Source: Erpobdella octoculata
Lineage: Eukaryota > Annelida > Clitellata > Hirudinida > Erpobdellidae
Assembly: GCA_963978895.1 (NCBI GenBank)
Contig: OZ022238.1
Location: forward strand, 6,363,150-6,427,149
Length of the DNA: 64,000 nucleotides
Reading direction: 5' to 3'
Shown piece by piece: positions 63,812 through 64,000 of this stretch. The notes below the pieces were generated by a model. That model was not told the origin of the DNA and did no database searches. It worked only from the letters and a program-made list of their open reading frames with translations. How positions within the stretch are numbered: position 1 is the first letter of the stretch; every line of letters starts with the position of its first letter. The position numbers were made by a program, and so were the translations under genes.

Positions 63812-64000
63812 TAAATTAAAAACGAATTTTTAAAACCAATGCTCTTATATGTAATTAAAACACAAATTTTGCAATCAATTTTTTCTTATATTACTCTTTT
63901 ATTTTATGTTAAAGTCGAATTATCTTAATTATATCGAAATATCAAAATTAATTAAAATTATCTAAATTAATTGACTTATTGTAAAACTAATAATTGAATA
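63812..64000 (+). repeat. Dispersed repeat at the right edge, inverted copy at 32410-32598
   Basis: Begins abruptly where the channel-block flank (ACATTTAATGATGTAA) stops. Matches the reverse complement of 32410-32598 and runs off the window. Confidence 0.85.

Overview
This is an AT-rich eukaryotic window from a metazoan genome, with no operons or bacterial signals. It is very probably Hydra or a close hydrozoan. Three intact genes encode DEG/ENaC channel subunits of the type known from Hydra (HyNaC). The rest is dense with microsatellites, hAT and piggyBac elements, CR1/L2-like LINE fragments and one young Gypsy-type LTR element. The species call is inference from protein family and genome texture.

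The backbone is a tandem cluster of three single-exon, plus-strand DEG/ENaC genes at 5844-7418, 23379-24929 and 55652-57265. The first and third are close paralogues. They sit in a duplicated block of several kb that shares promoter, 3' flank and far downstream sequence. A further stretch at about 50750-53600 looks like the downstream flank of another such unit with no channel gene. A separate 644-bp segment at the left edge recurs almost unchanged at 21570-22213. The three subunits would be expected to assemble as homo- or heterotrimeric cation channels at the plasma membrane. The GxS selectivity-filter serine of characterised relatives is a threonine in all three.

Between the first and second channel genes, a 4.75-kb segment (10545-15298) is bracketed by about 73-bp direct repeats. 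It carries an intact HNMT-like SAM-dependent methyltransferase gene (11338-12123) and a broken tandem copy (14193-14983).

Mobile elements account for much of the remainder. There is a 3.7-kb hAT insertion at 1010-4710 with an 8-bp target duplication. A foldback element with minisatellite arms lies at 34271-36030, near a nested 335-bp hAT-type MITE at 34506-34840. A decayed piggyBac transposase lies at 46890-48109. An internally deleted Gypsy-type retrotransposon with nearly identical LTRs lies at 59214-62444. A 1.3-kb hAT derivative at 62464-63769 still predicts a spliced BED-finger plus dimerisation-domain protein. Several LINE reverse-transcriptase fragments, two long near-perfect hairpins and a dispersed repeat family fill the middle. 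From about 29.8 to 49.6 kb I see no convincing host gene.
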